Positions 1 through 7,927 of a stretch of 39,347 nt of DNA are shown one piece after another. The first letter of the stretch is position 1. Each line of letters starts with the position of its first letter. Source of the DNA: Tenacibaculum sp. (GTDB lineage Bacteria; Bacteroidota; Bacteroidia; Flavobacteriales; Flavobacteriaceae); assembly GCA_020629275.1 (NCBI GenBank), contig JAHDDQ010000027.1, positions 1 through 39,347 of the forward strand, read 5' to 3'. The position numbers and the translations under genes are program-made. Below the pieces are notes generated by a model. That model was not told where the DNA came from and did not search any database. It saw nothing but the letters and a program-made list of their open reading frames with translations.

Positions 1-425
1 ATGAGATAACGATTATTTCTATAATTTTTTGGGATTATTCGTTGTAACTATAAATGTTTCTTTTTAGTGACCTCTGTTTTTGCGTCGAGATTTACTTTAT
101 GTTTCATTTATACTTAAGGATAATAAAATAACGTTCTCATTTTTACCTACATATATAAGAAACATTATTTTCTAAAAAGTCACATTTTAAAATAAAAAAA
201 ATAAAAATTAGTAATATGAGTTTGATATAACTTTACTTTTAAACTTGTTGCTAACAAGTAACCATTGCTAAGAACACGGAATAAAATGAAGTTTTTGAGA
301 CAACGTAGCCTTCTGTAGAAAAAGTACTCCATTATAAATTACTACGTAACGCTACATATATACATATAGAATAAATTTATAAATCTCTCGCTCTAATTTC
401 TTACTTCGAACTCAAGTTAACTAGA
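1..425. other. AT-rich intergenic stretch without a gene
   Basis: No open reading frame of useful length and no tRNA-like fold is visible on either strand. The only structure I can name is a short perfect hairpin at 243-259 (ACTTGTT, 3-base loop, AACAAGT), which has no T-tract and is not a convincing terminator. The window may begin inside a longer intergenic region downstream of dusB. Confidence 0.6.
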
Positions 426-1424
426 TTAAATCGTAGGTATTATGGTTTCTCCAAAAATATTTTCAATTTCATCTAATGCAGAAAATACATCTTTTGGATC
501 GTCAGAAGTTACTAGTTTAAGACGATGTTCTTTAAAATGAGGAATACCTTTAAAATAATTGGTATAATGCCTTCTGGTTTCCACTACACCTAAATGCTCA
601 CCTTTCCAATCAATAGACATTTGTAAATGTCGGCGTGCAATTCTAACACGTTCAGCAATTGTTGGTTTTTGTAAATGTTCTCCAGTTTCAAAAAAGTGCT
701 TTACTTCATTAAAAAACCATGGATACCCAATAGCAGCACGACCTATCATACAGCCGTCTAAACCATAACTATCACGCATTTCCATAGCTTTTTCAGGAGA
801 ATCGACGTCTCCATTTCCAAATACAGGAATGTGCATTCTAGGATTGTTTTTCACTTCAGCAATAGGCTTCCAATCAGCATTACCTTTATACATTTGCGCA
901 CGAGTACGACCGTGAATTGAAATTGCTTTACAGCCTACATCTTGCAGACGTTCAGCTACTTCGACAATTCGGATAGAATCATGATCCCATCCTAAACGTG
1001 TTTTAACAGTTACAGGTAAATGTGTATGTTTTACCATTGCCTCTGTAAGTTTAACCATTAAGTCGATATCTTTTAGAATACCAGCTCCAGCTCCTTTGGA
1101 AACCACTTTTTTAACTGGACAACCAAAATTAATATCAATAATATCAGGTTTAGTCTTTTCAACAATTTCTATAGAACGCAACATAGAGTCCATATTGGCA
1201 CCAAATATTTGGATTCCAACAGGACGTTCTTTCTCGTAGATATCGAGTTTAATTACACTTTTAGCAGCATCACGAATCAAACCTTCAGAAGATATAAACT
1301 CAGTGTACACTACATCAGCTCCATTCTCTTTACACAACGCTCTAAAAGGAGGATCACTAACATCTTCCATAGGTGCTAGAAGCAACGGAAAGTCAGGAAG
1401 TTCTATATTGTCTATTTTTACCAC
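426..1424 (-). CDS. dusB: tRNA-dihydrouridine synthase, DusB type
   Basis: This is an FMN-dependent enzyme that reduces uridine to dihydrouridine in the D-loop of tRNA, in the cytoplasm. The 332-residue protein has the whole family pattern: APMEDVSDPPFR (residues 17-28, FMN-binding start of the TIM barrel), DINFGCP (97-103) with the catalytic acid Cys102, the substrate loop around KTRLGW (140-145), HGRTRAQMYKG (170-180), GNGD (202-205) and MIGRAAIGYPW (225-235) that hold the FMN phosphate. Length is normal for DusB. The start codon is GTG at 1424; the next in-frame ATG would cut off the first barrel strand. It is divergent from the gene at 1569, with about 145 bases between them. Family membership is certain; the exact tRNA position modified cannot be read from the sequence. 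Confidence 0.95.
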   Translation of the reverse strand: MVKIDNIELPDFPLLLAPMEDVSDPPFRALCKENGADVVYTEFISSEGLIRDAAKSVIKLDIYEKERPVGIQIFGANMDSMLRSIEIVEKTKPDIIDINFGCPVKKVVSKGAGAGILKDIDLMVKLTEAMVKHTHLPVTVKTRLGWDHDSIRIVEVAERLQDVGCKAISIHGRTRAQMYKGNADWKPIAEVKNNPRMHIPVFGNGDVDSPEKAMEMRDSYGLDGCMIGRAAIGYPWFFNEVKHFFETGEHLQKPTIAERVRIARRHLQMSIDWKGEHLGVVETRRHYTNYFKGIPHFKEHRLKLVTSDDPKDVFSALDEIENIFGETIIPTI

Positions 1425-1538
1425 GCTACAAAGTTAAACTTTATTATTTATTTGTAAAAATACAGATAGATTAATACGCTAGCTTGTTGAAGATAAAAAT
1501 TAACTTCATTAGGAATAGACTATTATTAATCGATTCTT

Positions 1539-1546
1539 TAAGTTTG
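1539..1546 (+). promoter_or_regulatory. Candidate Bacteroidetes -7 promoter box (TAAGTTTG)
   Basis: The sequence matches the Bacteroidetes -7 consensus TAnnTTTG exactly and lies 22 bases before the ATG at 1569, at the head of the three-gene cluster. I see no clear TTTG-type -33 box at the usual distance, so this is tentative. Confidence 0.35.
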
Positions 1547-1568
1547 TTTGCATAACTAAAATTGAAAA

Positions 1569-2105
1569 ATGGGAGATGATACATATGGAAAGTATTTAAA
1601 GCAATATCATTTTAAGCGAATACTCATGATTAGCATAATTATGTTAATCGGAGCAATTTTATATTTTCCAAAGCAATTGATACTTTTTGAAAGTTCATTA
1701 ATTAAAGTTAATGGAGAGGTTGATGAAATCGTAAAAAAAGAAATTAATAATATAAATTCTTTTGGTATTAATGAACGACTTTATAATTTGGAGTTACGTT
1801 ACAAAAACGATCCAGCAATATACTACTTAAAAGATATAGGTAATATCAACTATTATTTGAAAGTAGAAGATATTTTAAGAGCGATAGATAAAACTAGAAG
1901 TGTAGAAGTTTGGATACATAAAAATGATAAGAATAAAAAAAACATCCAATTTTTTCAAATTGCAGATGATGAAGGTAATATCTTATTTAGTCTAAATGAT
2001 ATTGATGCACACAAGAAATTTAAATTTTATTTACTGCTAGGTTTAGGACTTTTAGGAACTTTAAGCTTTGTGATTAATATCTACTATCATGCTAAATCTT
2101 CTTAA
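1569..2105 (+). CDS. Membrane protein with two helices and a middle extracytoplasmic domain, unknown function
   Basis: I do not recognise a family. The 178 residues show a short basic cytoplasmic N-terminus, a helix at about 17-37, a soluble segment of roughly 115 residues rich in Ile, Asn and Lys, and a second helix at about 153-172 ending in a short tail. The topology suggests both ends inside and the middle domain in the periplasm. It is the first gene of a compact plus-strand group: the next ORF could overlap its 3' end or start one base after its stop, and a radical SAM enzyme follows. That arrangement suggests it works with the Lgt-like protein, perhaps as an accessory or substrate-presenting subunit. 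This last point is inference from position only. Confidence 0.8.
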   Translation: MGDDTYGKYLKQYHFKRILMISIIMLIGAILYFPKQLILFESSLIKVNGEVDEIVKKEINNINSFGINERLYNLELRYKNDPAIYYLKDIGNINYYLKVEDILRAIDKTRSVEVWIHKNDKNKKNIQFFQIADDEGNILFSLNDIDAHKKFKFYLLLGLGLLGTLSFVINIYYHAKSS

Positions 2106-2106
2106 T

Positions 2107-2844
2107 ATGGAAATACCTTTTGAGCCAGTAGTTTTCGGATTACAAATAAATGTCCATTTAATTCTTGAGTACTTAGCATTTTTTGTTGGGTATAGATATT
2201 ATGTTTTTTTGAAGAAAAATGAAAAAGACACCATTACATCTTCAAACCGTTTACACATTATTTTGGGAGCTGCCATAGGTGCTTTTTTAGGTTCAAGGAT
2301 TATTGGGATTTTAGAACATCCACAAACGATTTTACAACATTCAATTGTTCATGTTATGAATGTGAAAACAATTATGGGCGGTTTGTTTGGTGGGTTATTA
2401 GGTGTTGAAGCAGCAAAGAAAATTATAGGAGAAAAAGAATCGTCAGGAGATCTATTTACACTACCAATTATTCTAGGGCTTTTTATAGGTAGAATAGGTT
2501 GTTTTTTAGTAGGAATAAAAGAATTTACTTATGGAAAGGCAACATCGTTTTTTACTGGAATGGATTTAGGGGATGGTATAAGTAGACATCCTTTAGCGCT
2601 TTACGAATTAATTTATTTAGTATTTCTGTTTTCTGTACTGAAGAAATTTCTTAATAAAACATTAGAGAACGGAGCGGTTTTTAAATGGTTCATGATAAGT
2701 TATTTTGGATTTCGATTTTGTATTGAATTTTTAAAACCAAATGAGTTTTTCGTATTAGGATTAAGCACGATTCAAATATTATGTATAACTTGTTGGTTAT
2801 ATTATTATAAATTCATTTTTAAAGCTGTGAAATATGCCCGTTAG
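2107..2844 (+). CDS. Divergent Lgt-like (prolipoprotein diacylglyceryl transferase family) membrane protein
   Basis: A polytopic membrane protein with the fold markers of Lgt, the enzyme that moves diacylglyceryl from phosphatidylglycerol to lipoprotein cysteines. Numbered from the ATG at 2107 (245 residues), it keeps GSR (62-64), GGLLGV (95-100), GRIG (128-131), RHPLALYE (160-167, compare RHPSQLYE) and the late FRFCIEF segment. The catalytic positions are changed: the HGG histidine is Phe94, and in the RIGNFINGE signature the Asn, Asn and Glu are Cys132, Val135 and Ile137. It is therefore unlikely to be the housekeeping Lgt and may act on another substrate or only bind lipid. An upstream ATG at 2089 would overlap the preceding gene by 17 bases; the 2107 start, directly after that stop, fits translational coupling better. 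Its stop overlaps the next gene by 11 bases. Confidence 0.85.
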   Translation: MEIPFEPVVFGLQINVHLILEYLAFFVGYRYYVFLKKNEKDTITSSNRLHIILGAAIGAFLGSRIIGILEHPQTILQHSIVHVMNVKTIMGGLFGGLLGVEAAKKIIGEKESSGDLFTLPIILGLFIGRIGCFLVGIKEFTYGKATSFFTGMDLGDGISRHPLALYELIYLVFLFSVLKKFLNKTLENGAVFKWFMISYFGFRFCIEFLKPNEFFVLGLSTIQILCITCWLYYYKFIFKAVKYAR

Positions 2845-4228
2845 AAACTATACATATTATGATTTTACATTAAGTCTGTGTCCTGAATGTTTAAAACGTG
2901 TAGATGCCAAAATTGTATTTGAGAATGATAAGGTATACATGCTTAAACGTTGTCCAGAACATGGAAACTCCAAAGTTTTAATTGCCGATGATATCCCATA
3001 TTATAAAAACATAAGAAATTACAATAAACCATCTGAAACTCCATATACCTTCAACACCAAAACACATTATGGATGTCCATACGATTGTGGATTGTGTCCA
3101 GATCATGAGCAACATTCTTGTTTAACGGTTTTAGAAGTTACTGATAGATGTAATCTTACTTGCCCAACCTGTTATGCAGGTTCTTCTCCAACCTATGGAA
3201 GGCACAGAACATTAGAGGAGATCAAGAAAATGTTAGATACCATTGTAAAAAATGAAAAGGAGCCAGATGTAGTTCAGATAAGTGGAGGTGAACCCACAAT
3301 ACATCCTCAGTTTTTTGAAATTTTGGACTATGCAAAATCACTGCCTATTCGACACTTAATGCTGAATACGAACGGGATAAAAATTGCTAAAGATAAAGAG
3401 TTTGCTAAACGGCTTAAAACATACACTCCAGATTTTGAAATTTACCTTCAGTTTGATTCCTTTAGAGATGAAGTATTACAACAAATGCGAGGCGCTAGTT
3501 TATCTGAAATACGTAAACAGGCGATTGCAAATTTGAATGAATTAAATCTATCAACAACCTTAGTTGTAACCCTTCAAAAAGGATTAAATGACGACGAAAT
3601 AGGAGATATTATTAACTATGCCTTACAGCAAAAATGTGTTAGAGGAGTTACACTACAACCAACTCAAATAGCTGGAAGGTTAGAACATTTTAACCCTGAA
3701 ACCGATAGATTAACTTTAACAGAAGTGCGAAGACGCATATTAGAGCAAACCAGCGTTTTTAATTCAGATGACTTAATTCCAGTACCATGTAATCCAGATG
3801 CATTGGTTATGGGATATGCGTTAAAATTAGGAGGAGAAGTTTTTCCATTAACGAGATATGTTAATCCAACAGACTTATTAGATAACAGCAAAAACACTAT
3901 TGTATACGAGCAAGACGAACATCTTCAAGGTAAAATGGTTGAATTGTTTAGTACAGGGAATTCTGTAGAAGTAGCCGAAGAAAACCTTAAATCAATTATG
4001 TGTTGTTTGCCAAATATTGATGCACCGAACCTTGGCTATGATAATTTATTCAGAGTCATTATTATGCAGTTTATAGACGCTTATAATTTTGATGTACGAG
4101 CAGTGAAAAAGTCATGTGTTCACATAGTGGATAAAGACTACAAGATAATACCATTTGAAACGATGAATCTGTTCTACAGAGATGACAAAAAGAAGCGTTT
4201 AGAAGAATTGAAGAATGAAATGCAATAG
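2834..4228 (+). CDS. Radical SAM enzyme of the MJ0619 / tetraether lipid synthase (Tes)-like type
   Basis: The radical SAM cluster motif is CNLTCPTC (C106, C110, C113), followed by the SAM-binding SGGEPTIHP (150-158). In front lies a cysteine-rich N-terminal region: C16-x2-C19, C40-P-E-H (rubredoxin-like) and C81-x3-C85-x2-C88 with H91. Further possible ligands are C319, C390/C391 and C428. This architecture (SLCPECL, RCPEHG, GCPYDCGLCP, then the SAM motif) is that of archaeal MJ0619. MJ0619 was first described as a pterin methyltransferase and later its family as the tetraether lipid synthase, which joins lipid tails by C-C bonds; related bacterial proteins have been linked to membrane-spanning lipids. 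The 464-residue length fits. The gene overlaps the Lgt-like gene by 11 bases, so the pair is probably co-translated. Family assignment is strong; the substrate is unknown, and a lipid is inferred from the neighbour. Confidence 0.88.
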   Translation: MPVRNYTYYDFTLSLCPECLKRVDAKIVFENDKVYMLKRCPEHGNSKVLIADDIPYYKNIRNYNKPSETPYTFNTKTHYGCPYDCGLCPDHEQHSCLTVLEVTDRCNLTCPTCYAGSSPTYGRHRTLEEIKKMLDTIVKNEKEPDVVQISGGEPTIHPQFFEILDYAKSLPIRHLMLNTNGIKIAKDKEFAKRLKTYTPDFEIYLQFDSFRDEVLQQMRGASLSEIRKQAIANLNELNLSTTLVVTLQKGLNDDEIGDIINYALQQKCVRGVTLQPTQIAGRLEHFNPETDRLTLTEVRRRILEQTSVFNSDDLIPVPCNPDALVMGYALKLGGEVFPLTRYVNPTDLLDNSKNTIVYEQDEHLQGKMVELFSTGNSVEVAEENLKSIMCCLPNIDAPNLGYDNLFRVIIMQFIDAYNFDVRAVKKSCVHIVDKDYKIIPFETMNLFYRDDKKKRLEELKNEMQ

Positions 4229-4326
4229 TTGTTTGTGCTCTTTCAAATAATAATTGTGAGATAAATGAAAGCTAAGATATAAAGTGCTGTGTAGTATTTT
4301 ATTGATTATACATAAAATAGATAAAT

Positions 4327-4521
4327 ATGATTTTTTTAGAGGTACATCTTGGTCCAGAATTCTTTCTATTAGTATTATTAATGCTTTTTGGAATTCCAGT
4401 TTTATTTACCGTCATAGGATTCTTAATAAGAAGAAGAAACAAAAAAGTAGCCTCGGTATTTTTTATTCTTGCTGTAGTATATCTATTAGTAAGTCTAGGT
4501 ACTTGTTTAAGTTTAACCTAG
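4327..4521 (+). CDS. Small two-helix membrane protein, unknown
   Basis: A 64-residue protein with two hydrophobic segments (about 11-33 and 42-60) separated by a strongly basic RRRNKK loop, so both termini should face the periplasm. No family is recognised. Its tail GTCLSLT resembles the tail of the next protein (GFCMSLI), and both have a basic loop after a helix that ends in a FLIRR or FFLRK-like sequence, so the two are probably diverged paralogues. A longer frame across it (4284-4535) has a non-membrane, low-complexity translation and is a shadow. Confidence 0.6.
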   Translation: MIFLEVHLGPEFFLLVLLMLFGIPVLFTVIGFLIRRRNKKVASVFFILAVVYLLVSLGTCLSLT

Positions 4522-4581
4522 TAAAAAACAGTTAAGGGGTTAATAGTAATGTAATTTTGAAACTCATTAAATAGAAGTAAT

Positions 4582-4917
4582 ATGTATTTCTCAGGCATAT
4601 ATTTATTAATTTTAATTATCTCAGTCAGTTTGATCATAGGAAGTTTCTTTCTGAGAAAAAAAAATAAAACTAATGCTAGAATTTTACTAGTGCTAGGAAT
4701 ATACTGTTTCGTATTTTTCGTATTTTATTTCGGATTATTTCCTGCAGGACTTTTCGGATTAATATTTCTATTAATTATGCTTCCCATATCCAGTTTTTTA
4801 TTAGGATATTTATACAGGAGAAAGGATAAGATTTTTTCAACTTTCTTTTATCGATTTACAATTTTCATTGTAATCTTGTATTGTATAGGTCTTGGTTTTT
4901 GTATGAGTTTAATCTAA
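4582..4917 (+). CDS. Small multi-helix membrane protein, unknown
   Basis: A 111-residue, very hydrophobic protein with about four helices (near 4-23, 33-50, 53-75 and 90-110) and two basic loops, RKKNK (residues 25-29) and YRRKDK (77-82). It lies 60 bases after the 64-residue protein and shares with it the helix-basic loop-helix plan and a Gly-x-Cys-x-Ser-Leu C-terminus, which suggests duplication. It has no recognisable domain. It may be co-transcribed with the oxidoreductase that follows, whose start lies 32 bases after its stop. Confidence 0.65.
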   Translation: MYFSGIYLLILIISVSLIIGSFFLRKKNKTNARILLVLGIYCFVFFVFYFGLFPAGLFGLIFLLIMLPISSFLLGYLYRRKDKIFSTFFYRFTIFIVILYCIGLGFCMSLI

Positions 4918-4949
4918 ATCTGATGCAGAGTTTATTAAATTATAAAGGA

Positions 4950-5930
4950 ATGAAAAAATACAATTGGGGAATTTTAGGATGTGGAAAGATCGCCGGAAAA
5001 TTCTCAAGTGATTTGGTCTTATTAGAAAATGCAAACTTATATGCAACTGCATCTAGAGATCAACTGAAAGCTCAATCCTTTGCTCAGGAATTTGGTTTTG
5101 AAAAAGCGTATGGAAGTTATGAAGCAATGCTTAAAGATGAAAAAGTTGATATTGTTTACATTGCAACTCCGCATACATTCCACGCCAAACATGCCTTGTT
5201 AAGTCTAGCTAATTATAAAGCTGTGCTATGTGAAAAACCTTTTGCAATGAATAAAAAGGAAGTTCTTAGCATGATTGCAAAGGCTCAAGAAAATAATGTC
5301 TTTTTAATGGAAGCTTTTTGGACGCGATTCATACCAAGTTTTCAGAAAGTATTAGAAATGATTAATACTAAAGACTTGGGTACAGTAAAAATGATCCAAT
5401 CGGATTTTATGTTTCATGCTCCTTTCAATCCTGAAAGTAGGTTGTATAATATGAATTTAGGAGGTGGATCATTGTTAGATATAGGAATATATCCTGTATT
5501 TGTAGCGCTAATAACACTTGGAAAGCCAGAGAATATAGTAGCAAAAGCAATGTTCAGTTCCACAGGGTCAGACGAGCATCTAGAAATTAAACTTGAATAT
5601 CCAGCAGGCAAAGTAGCGTACTTAAAATCTGGTTTTATGTGTAATTCATTTAACGATACTATTTTTCATTTTGAAAGAGGGGCAATAAGAATATCTAGAG
5701 AACTAAATGAAACTATATACGTAAAAACAAATAAAAATATTGAAAAGCTAAAAGTTGATGATGGTTTAGGAAACGGTTATCAATTTGAAGCTAGCCATGT
5801 TATGGATTGTTTAGACAAGCATTTAATAGAAAGCCCTATTTTAACACATACATTCAGTTTACAATTAATAGAAACATTAGATGCTATTCGAAAAGAAATA
5901 GGATTAGTATATTCAAATCATGATGAGTAG
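4950..5930 (+). CDS. Gfo/Idh/MocA family NAD(P)-dependent oxidoreductase
   Basis: A cytoplasmic dehydrogenase that probably acts on a sugar, inositol or dihydrodiol. It begins with a Rossmann glycine motif GILGCGKIAGKF directly after the start, has the family signature CEKPFAMN in the middle of the Rossmann domain, and then the alpha/beta C-terminal domain with LGGGSLLDIGIYP, typical of the trans-1,2-dihydrobenzenediol dehydrogenase-like subgroup. The ATG at 4950 gives 326 residues and places the Rossmann strand where the family has it. In-frame ATGs at 4881 and 4923 would add a non-homologous tail, and the first would overlap the upstream gene. The gene ends 220 bases before a convergent operon, with a long palindrome between. 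The substrate cannot be told. Confidence 0.9.
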   Translation: MKKYNWGILGCGKIAGKFSSDLVLLENANLYATASRDQLKAQSFAQEFGFEKAYGSYEAMLKDEKVDIVYIATPHTFHAKHALLSLANYKAVLCEKPFAMNKKEVLSMIAKAQENNVFLMEAFWTRFIPSFQKVLEMINTKDLGTVKMIQSDFMFHAPFNPESRLYNMNLGGGSLLDIGIYPVFVALITLGKPENIVAKAMFSSTGSDEHLEIKLEYPAGKVAYLKSGFMCNSFNDTIFHFERGAIRISRELNETIYVKTNKNIEKLKVDDGLGNGYQFEASHVMDCLDKHLIESPILTHTFSLQLIETLDAIRKEIGLVYSNHDE

Positions 5931-6057
5931 ACAAACGTATTAACTGTATTGTTTGATAAAATATTCAAGCCAAATAATATATTAATGGTAACAATTTAGA
6001 ATGCTCTTTGATTATTCAAATATGATTATCAAAATAGAAACAGTAGTAACAAAAATG

Positions 6058-6102
6058 ATACGAGCCCAATAATAAATGATTCATTTATTATTGGGCTCGT
6101 AT
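6058..6102. terminator. Perfect 22-bp palindrome, probable bidirectional terminator
   Basis: The arms ATACGAGCCCAATAATAAATGA (6058-6079) and its exact reverse complement (6081-6102) are separated by one base; in RNA the apex would open to a small loop. The GC-rich base (CGAGCCC/GGGCTCG) is followed on the plus strand by an AT-rich stretch. It sits between the convergent ends of the oxidoreductase (5930) and the DUF5777 gene (6152), so it can stop transcription from both sides. It is much longer than a usual terminator stem. Confidence 0.75.
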
Positions 6103-6151
6103 TTATATATAAAACGGTATTGATAAGAAGGTTTTAGTGGTTATAGCACTA

Positions 6152-7027
6152 TTAAAATACACGAACAATATTAAATCCGAAAGCAATATCACCAGCCGCA
6201 TTACTAATATAACCAGGTTCGTTAGACGATTGTGCGTTCGTAAATAGCAGTTGAAATACATGTCCGCCAGTTTCAATATCTACCCCAAAAGTATATGGGT
6301 TTTTATAAATAGAATTTTCATCTCTACTAAAATTATGTACATATTCAGCGTTTAGACTAATTCTTTTACTTAGTTTGTAGCGACCTCCAAATCCCATAGC
6401 AAATTGATTATGATTTGCTTTTCCTGTTTCTTCCAGTATTTGTAAGTTTTCTCTAATAAAGGTAGGAGCAAGCTGAAAAGAGAAATTCTTAGAAAAACGT
6501 CTTGAAGCCAACATCTGTACTGAATAACTATAACGATCGGCATCTTTTAAAGTAAAGTTTGCAAAACTACTATCTTCGATTTGAGTATTTCTGTTAATGG
6601 TAGCGTACCCAACGATATTTAAAGGAAAAGCATCAGATTGTTTCACGAGACCTATTTTTGTTCCTAATGCGAAAGTTTTTCTAAATGATTCTCGACTAAT
6701 ACTAAATTGAACGCCTTCCCAAAAACTATACAAAAGTTCAATCTTGGTATTTGCATTGTCTAATCCTAAGAAGGTATCAAATCCATCTTTTAAAGGACCA
6801 AACCTGTGAGAAACTATAAGATATAGATCTCCTTTTTCGGCTATTTTAGTAGATTGTAGATTGGCTATTTTTAATGTTTTAAATGCAGGAAAATTAAAAG
6901 TAGTAGCTGGTGTTTCTTGATCAAGCTCATCAAGTAAATCATCTTGGGCGTTCAGGGTTACTAAAGTAAAAAGTAATGCGAAAAATGGAATTAACTTTTT
7001 AGTAATTATGGTAGTTGTATAATACAT
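6152..7027 (-). CDS. DUF5777 family beta-barrel protein, outer membrane
   Basis: 291 residues with a signal peptide (hydrophobic stretch to about residue 27, ending in LNAQ), then an acidic linker (DDLLDELDQE) and a long series of alternating beta strands. The segment with VSHRFG, FLGLDNANTK and SRESFRKTF matches my memory of DUF5777 proteins of Bacteroidota, which are predicted outer-membrane barrels of unknown function. Last gene of a four-gene minus-strand operon; its start overlaps the OB-fold gene by 22 bases, so translation is probably coupled. In this type of cluster it lies together with YceI and c-type cytochrome-like proteins, which hints at an envelope redox or transport role; this is inference. 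Confidence 0.85.
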   Translation of the reverse strand: MYYTTTIITKKLIPFFALLFTLVTLNAQDDLLDELDQETPATTFNFPAFKTLKIANLQSTKIAEKGDLYLIVSHRFGPLKDGFDTFLGLDNANTKIELLYSFWEGVQFSISRESFRKTFALGTKIGLVKQSDAFPLNIVGYATINRNTQIEDSSFANFTLKDADRYSYSVQMLASRRFSKNFSFQLAPTFIRENLQILEETGKANHNQFAMGFGGRYKLSKRISLNAEYVHNFSRDENSIYKNPYTFGVDIETGGHVFQLLFTNAQSSNEPGYISNAAGDIAFGFNIVRVF

Positions 7028-7404
7028 TGATTTAATTTTAATTCATCAAACAAATCATCGTACCCGATGATATGTCCTTTAATCGTTGTTGTTTTTCCTT
7101 TTTGTAAATTAAGCGTTTTATTGGCATTATCATCAAATTGGCAAAATATATTGTTTTCTAAAATAATACCATTCGCTTCTAGAGAAGAGATTTTCCCAGT
7201 TAACGTTACAATCTTACTGTTCCATAGCTTTGCATCTTCTTTAATTTTTATCATAAAGTCGTTGGCAGAACCAACATATTCAGAAGTTATATCGACAACC
7301 TTATCATGAGGTTTGAAGACATAAGCATAAATAAAACAAGCAGTAACTGCTAGTAACGAAAGTATTACAACAATACGTATTTTACTTTTTTTCGATAAGC
7401 TCAT
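7006..7404 (-). CDS. Membrane-anchored OB-fold (tRNA_anti-like) protein
   Basis: 132 residues. A basic N-terminus precedes one helix (about 10-29), which should anchor the protein in the inner membrane with the rest in the periplasm. The remaining part (about 45-130) is a small beta barrel: WNSKIVTLTGKISSL, a central NNIFCQFDD strand and KGKTTTIKGHIIGYDD match the tRNA_anti-like OB-fold family, despite the name not known to bind tRNA in this setting. It overlaps both neighbours (23 bases with the YceI-like gene, 22 with the barrel gene), a sign of tight co-translation. The function is not known. Confidence 0.8.
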   Translation of the reverse strand: MSLSKKSKIRIVVILSLLAVTACFIYAYVFKPHDKVVDITSEYVGSANDFMIKIKEDAKLWNSKIVTLTGKISSLEANGIILENNIFCQFDDNANKTLNLQKGKTTTIKGHIIGYDDLFDELKLNQCIIQLP

Positions 7405-7912
7405 AATTCAATGTAATGTTAATTTGTCGAGCTATTTTTCTTCGTACAACACTAGGTATTTTTATATCAAAATCTTTAGCTAAAACAGAAAATGAAGAGT
7501 TTAAACGAATCGTTTCACCATTCTTAGAAACCCTACCTGTTGTAGTAATATTTTTTTCTTTTCCTTTCACAGTAAGTACTCCTTTTATAGTTACATCTTT
7601 ATTTGTTAAATTAGAACTATCAAAATCATCGATTTTACCTTTAAAAGTAGCTTTGGGATACTCATAGGAATCCATAAAATTTTCGTTGAAATGCTCTTGC
7701 ATTAAAGAAACTCTAAATTTAAAAGCGCTTATAAATAGTTGTGCTGCAATTTTTCCATCATTTGTTAGAATAACACTTGTACTTTTATTGATTGCCTGTA
7801 CAGGCTCAAATGCATCTACAGATGCTTTGAATCCAGTAAATCCAGTTCTGGTAAAATATTTTTGGGCAAAAATACTTTGGGATACCAGTAATAAAATAAT
7901 CAGAGTTCTCAT
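7382..7912 (-). CDS. YceI family periplasmic protein
   Basis: 176 residues with a signal peptide cleaved near SIFAQ (residue 17). The mature part is a lipocalin-like barrel of the YceI family: KYFTRTGFTGFKAS at the start, the NENFMDSYEYPKATFKGKI segment (compare the family pattern HLKsxdFFdxekyPtatFks), and the paired repeats KGVLTVKGKEKNI and FSVLAKDFDIKIPS. YceI proteins bind isoprenoid or other hydrophobic ligands in the periplasm. Second gene of the operon, 15 bases after the haem-motif lipoprotein. The native ligand is unknown; an isoprenoid quinone is a guess from family structures. Confidence 0.9.
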   Translation of the reverse strand: MRTLIILLLVSQSIFAQKYFTRTGFTGFKASVDAFEPVQAINKSTSVILTNDGKIAAQLFISAFKFRVSLMQEHFNENFMDSYEYPKATFKGKIDDFDSSNLTNKDVTIKGVLTVKGKEKNITTTGRVSKNGETIRLNSSFSVLAKDFDIKIPSVVRRKIARQINITLNYELIEKK

Positions 7913-7927
7913 ATGTATTAATATTTT

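Noticed and set aside
2089..2844. Housekeeping lgt
   Set aside because: The conserved catalytic His, Asn and Glu positions are replaced, so it cannot be taken as the normal lipoprotein diacylglyceryl transferase.
4284..4535. 83-residue ORF in another frame over the small membrane protein
   Set aside because: Its translation is low-complexity without helix or domain pattern, while the other frame gives a clear two-helix protein with a paralogue next to it.
6058..6102. Palindrome as the end of a mobile element
   Set aside because: There is no transposase, second copy or target-site duplication around it in this window.
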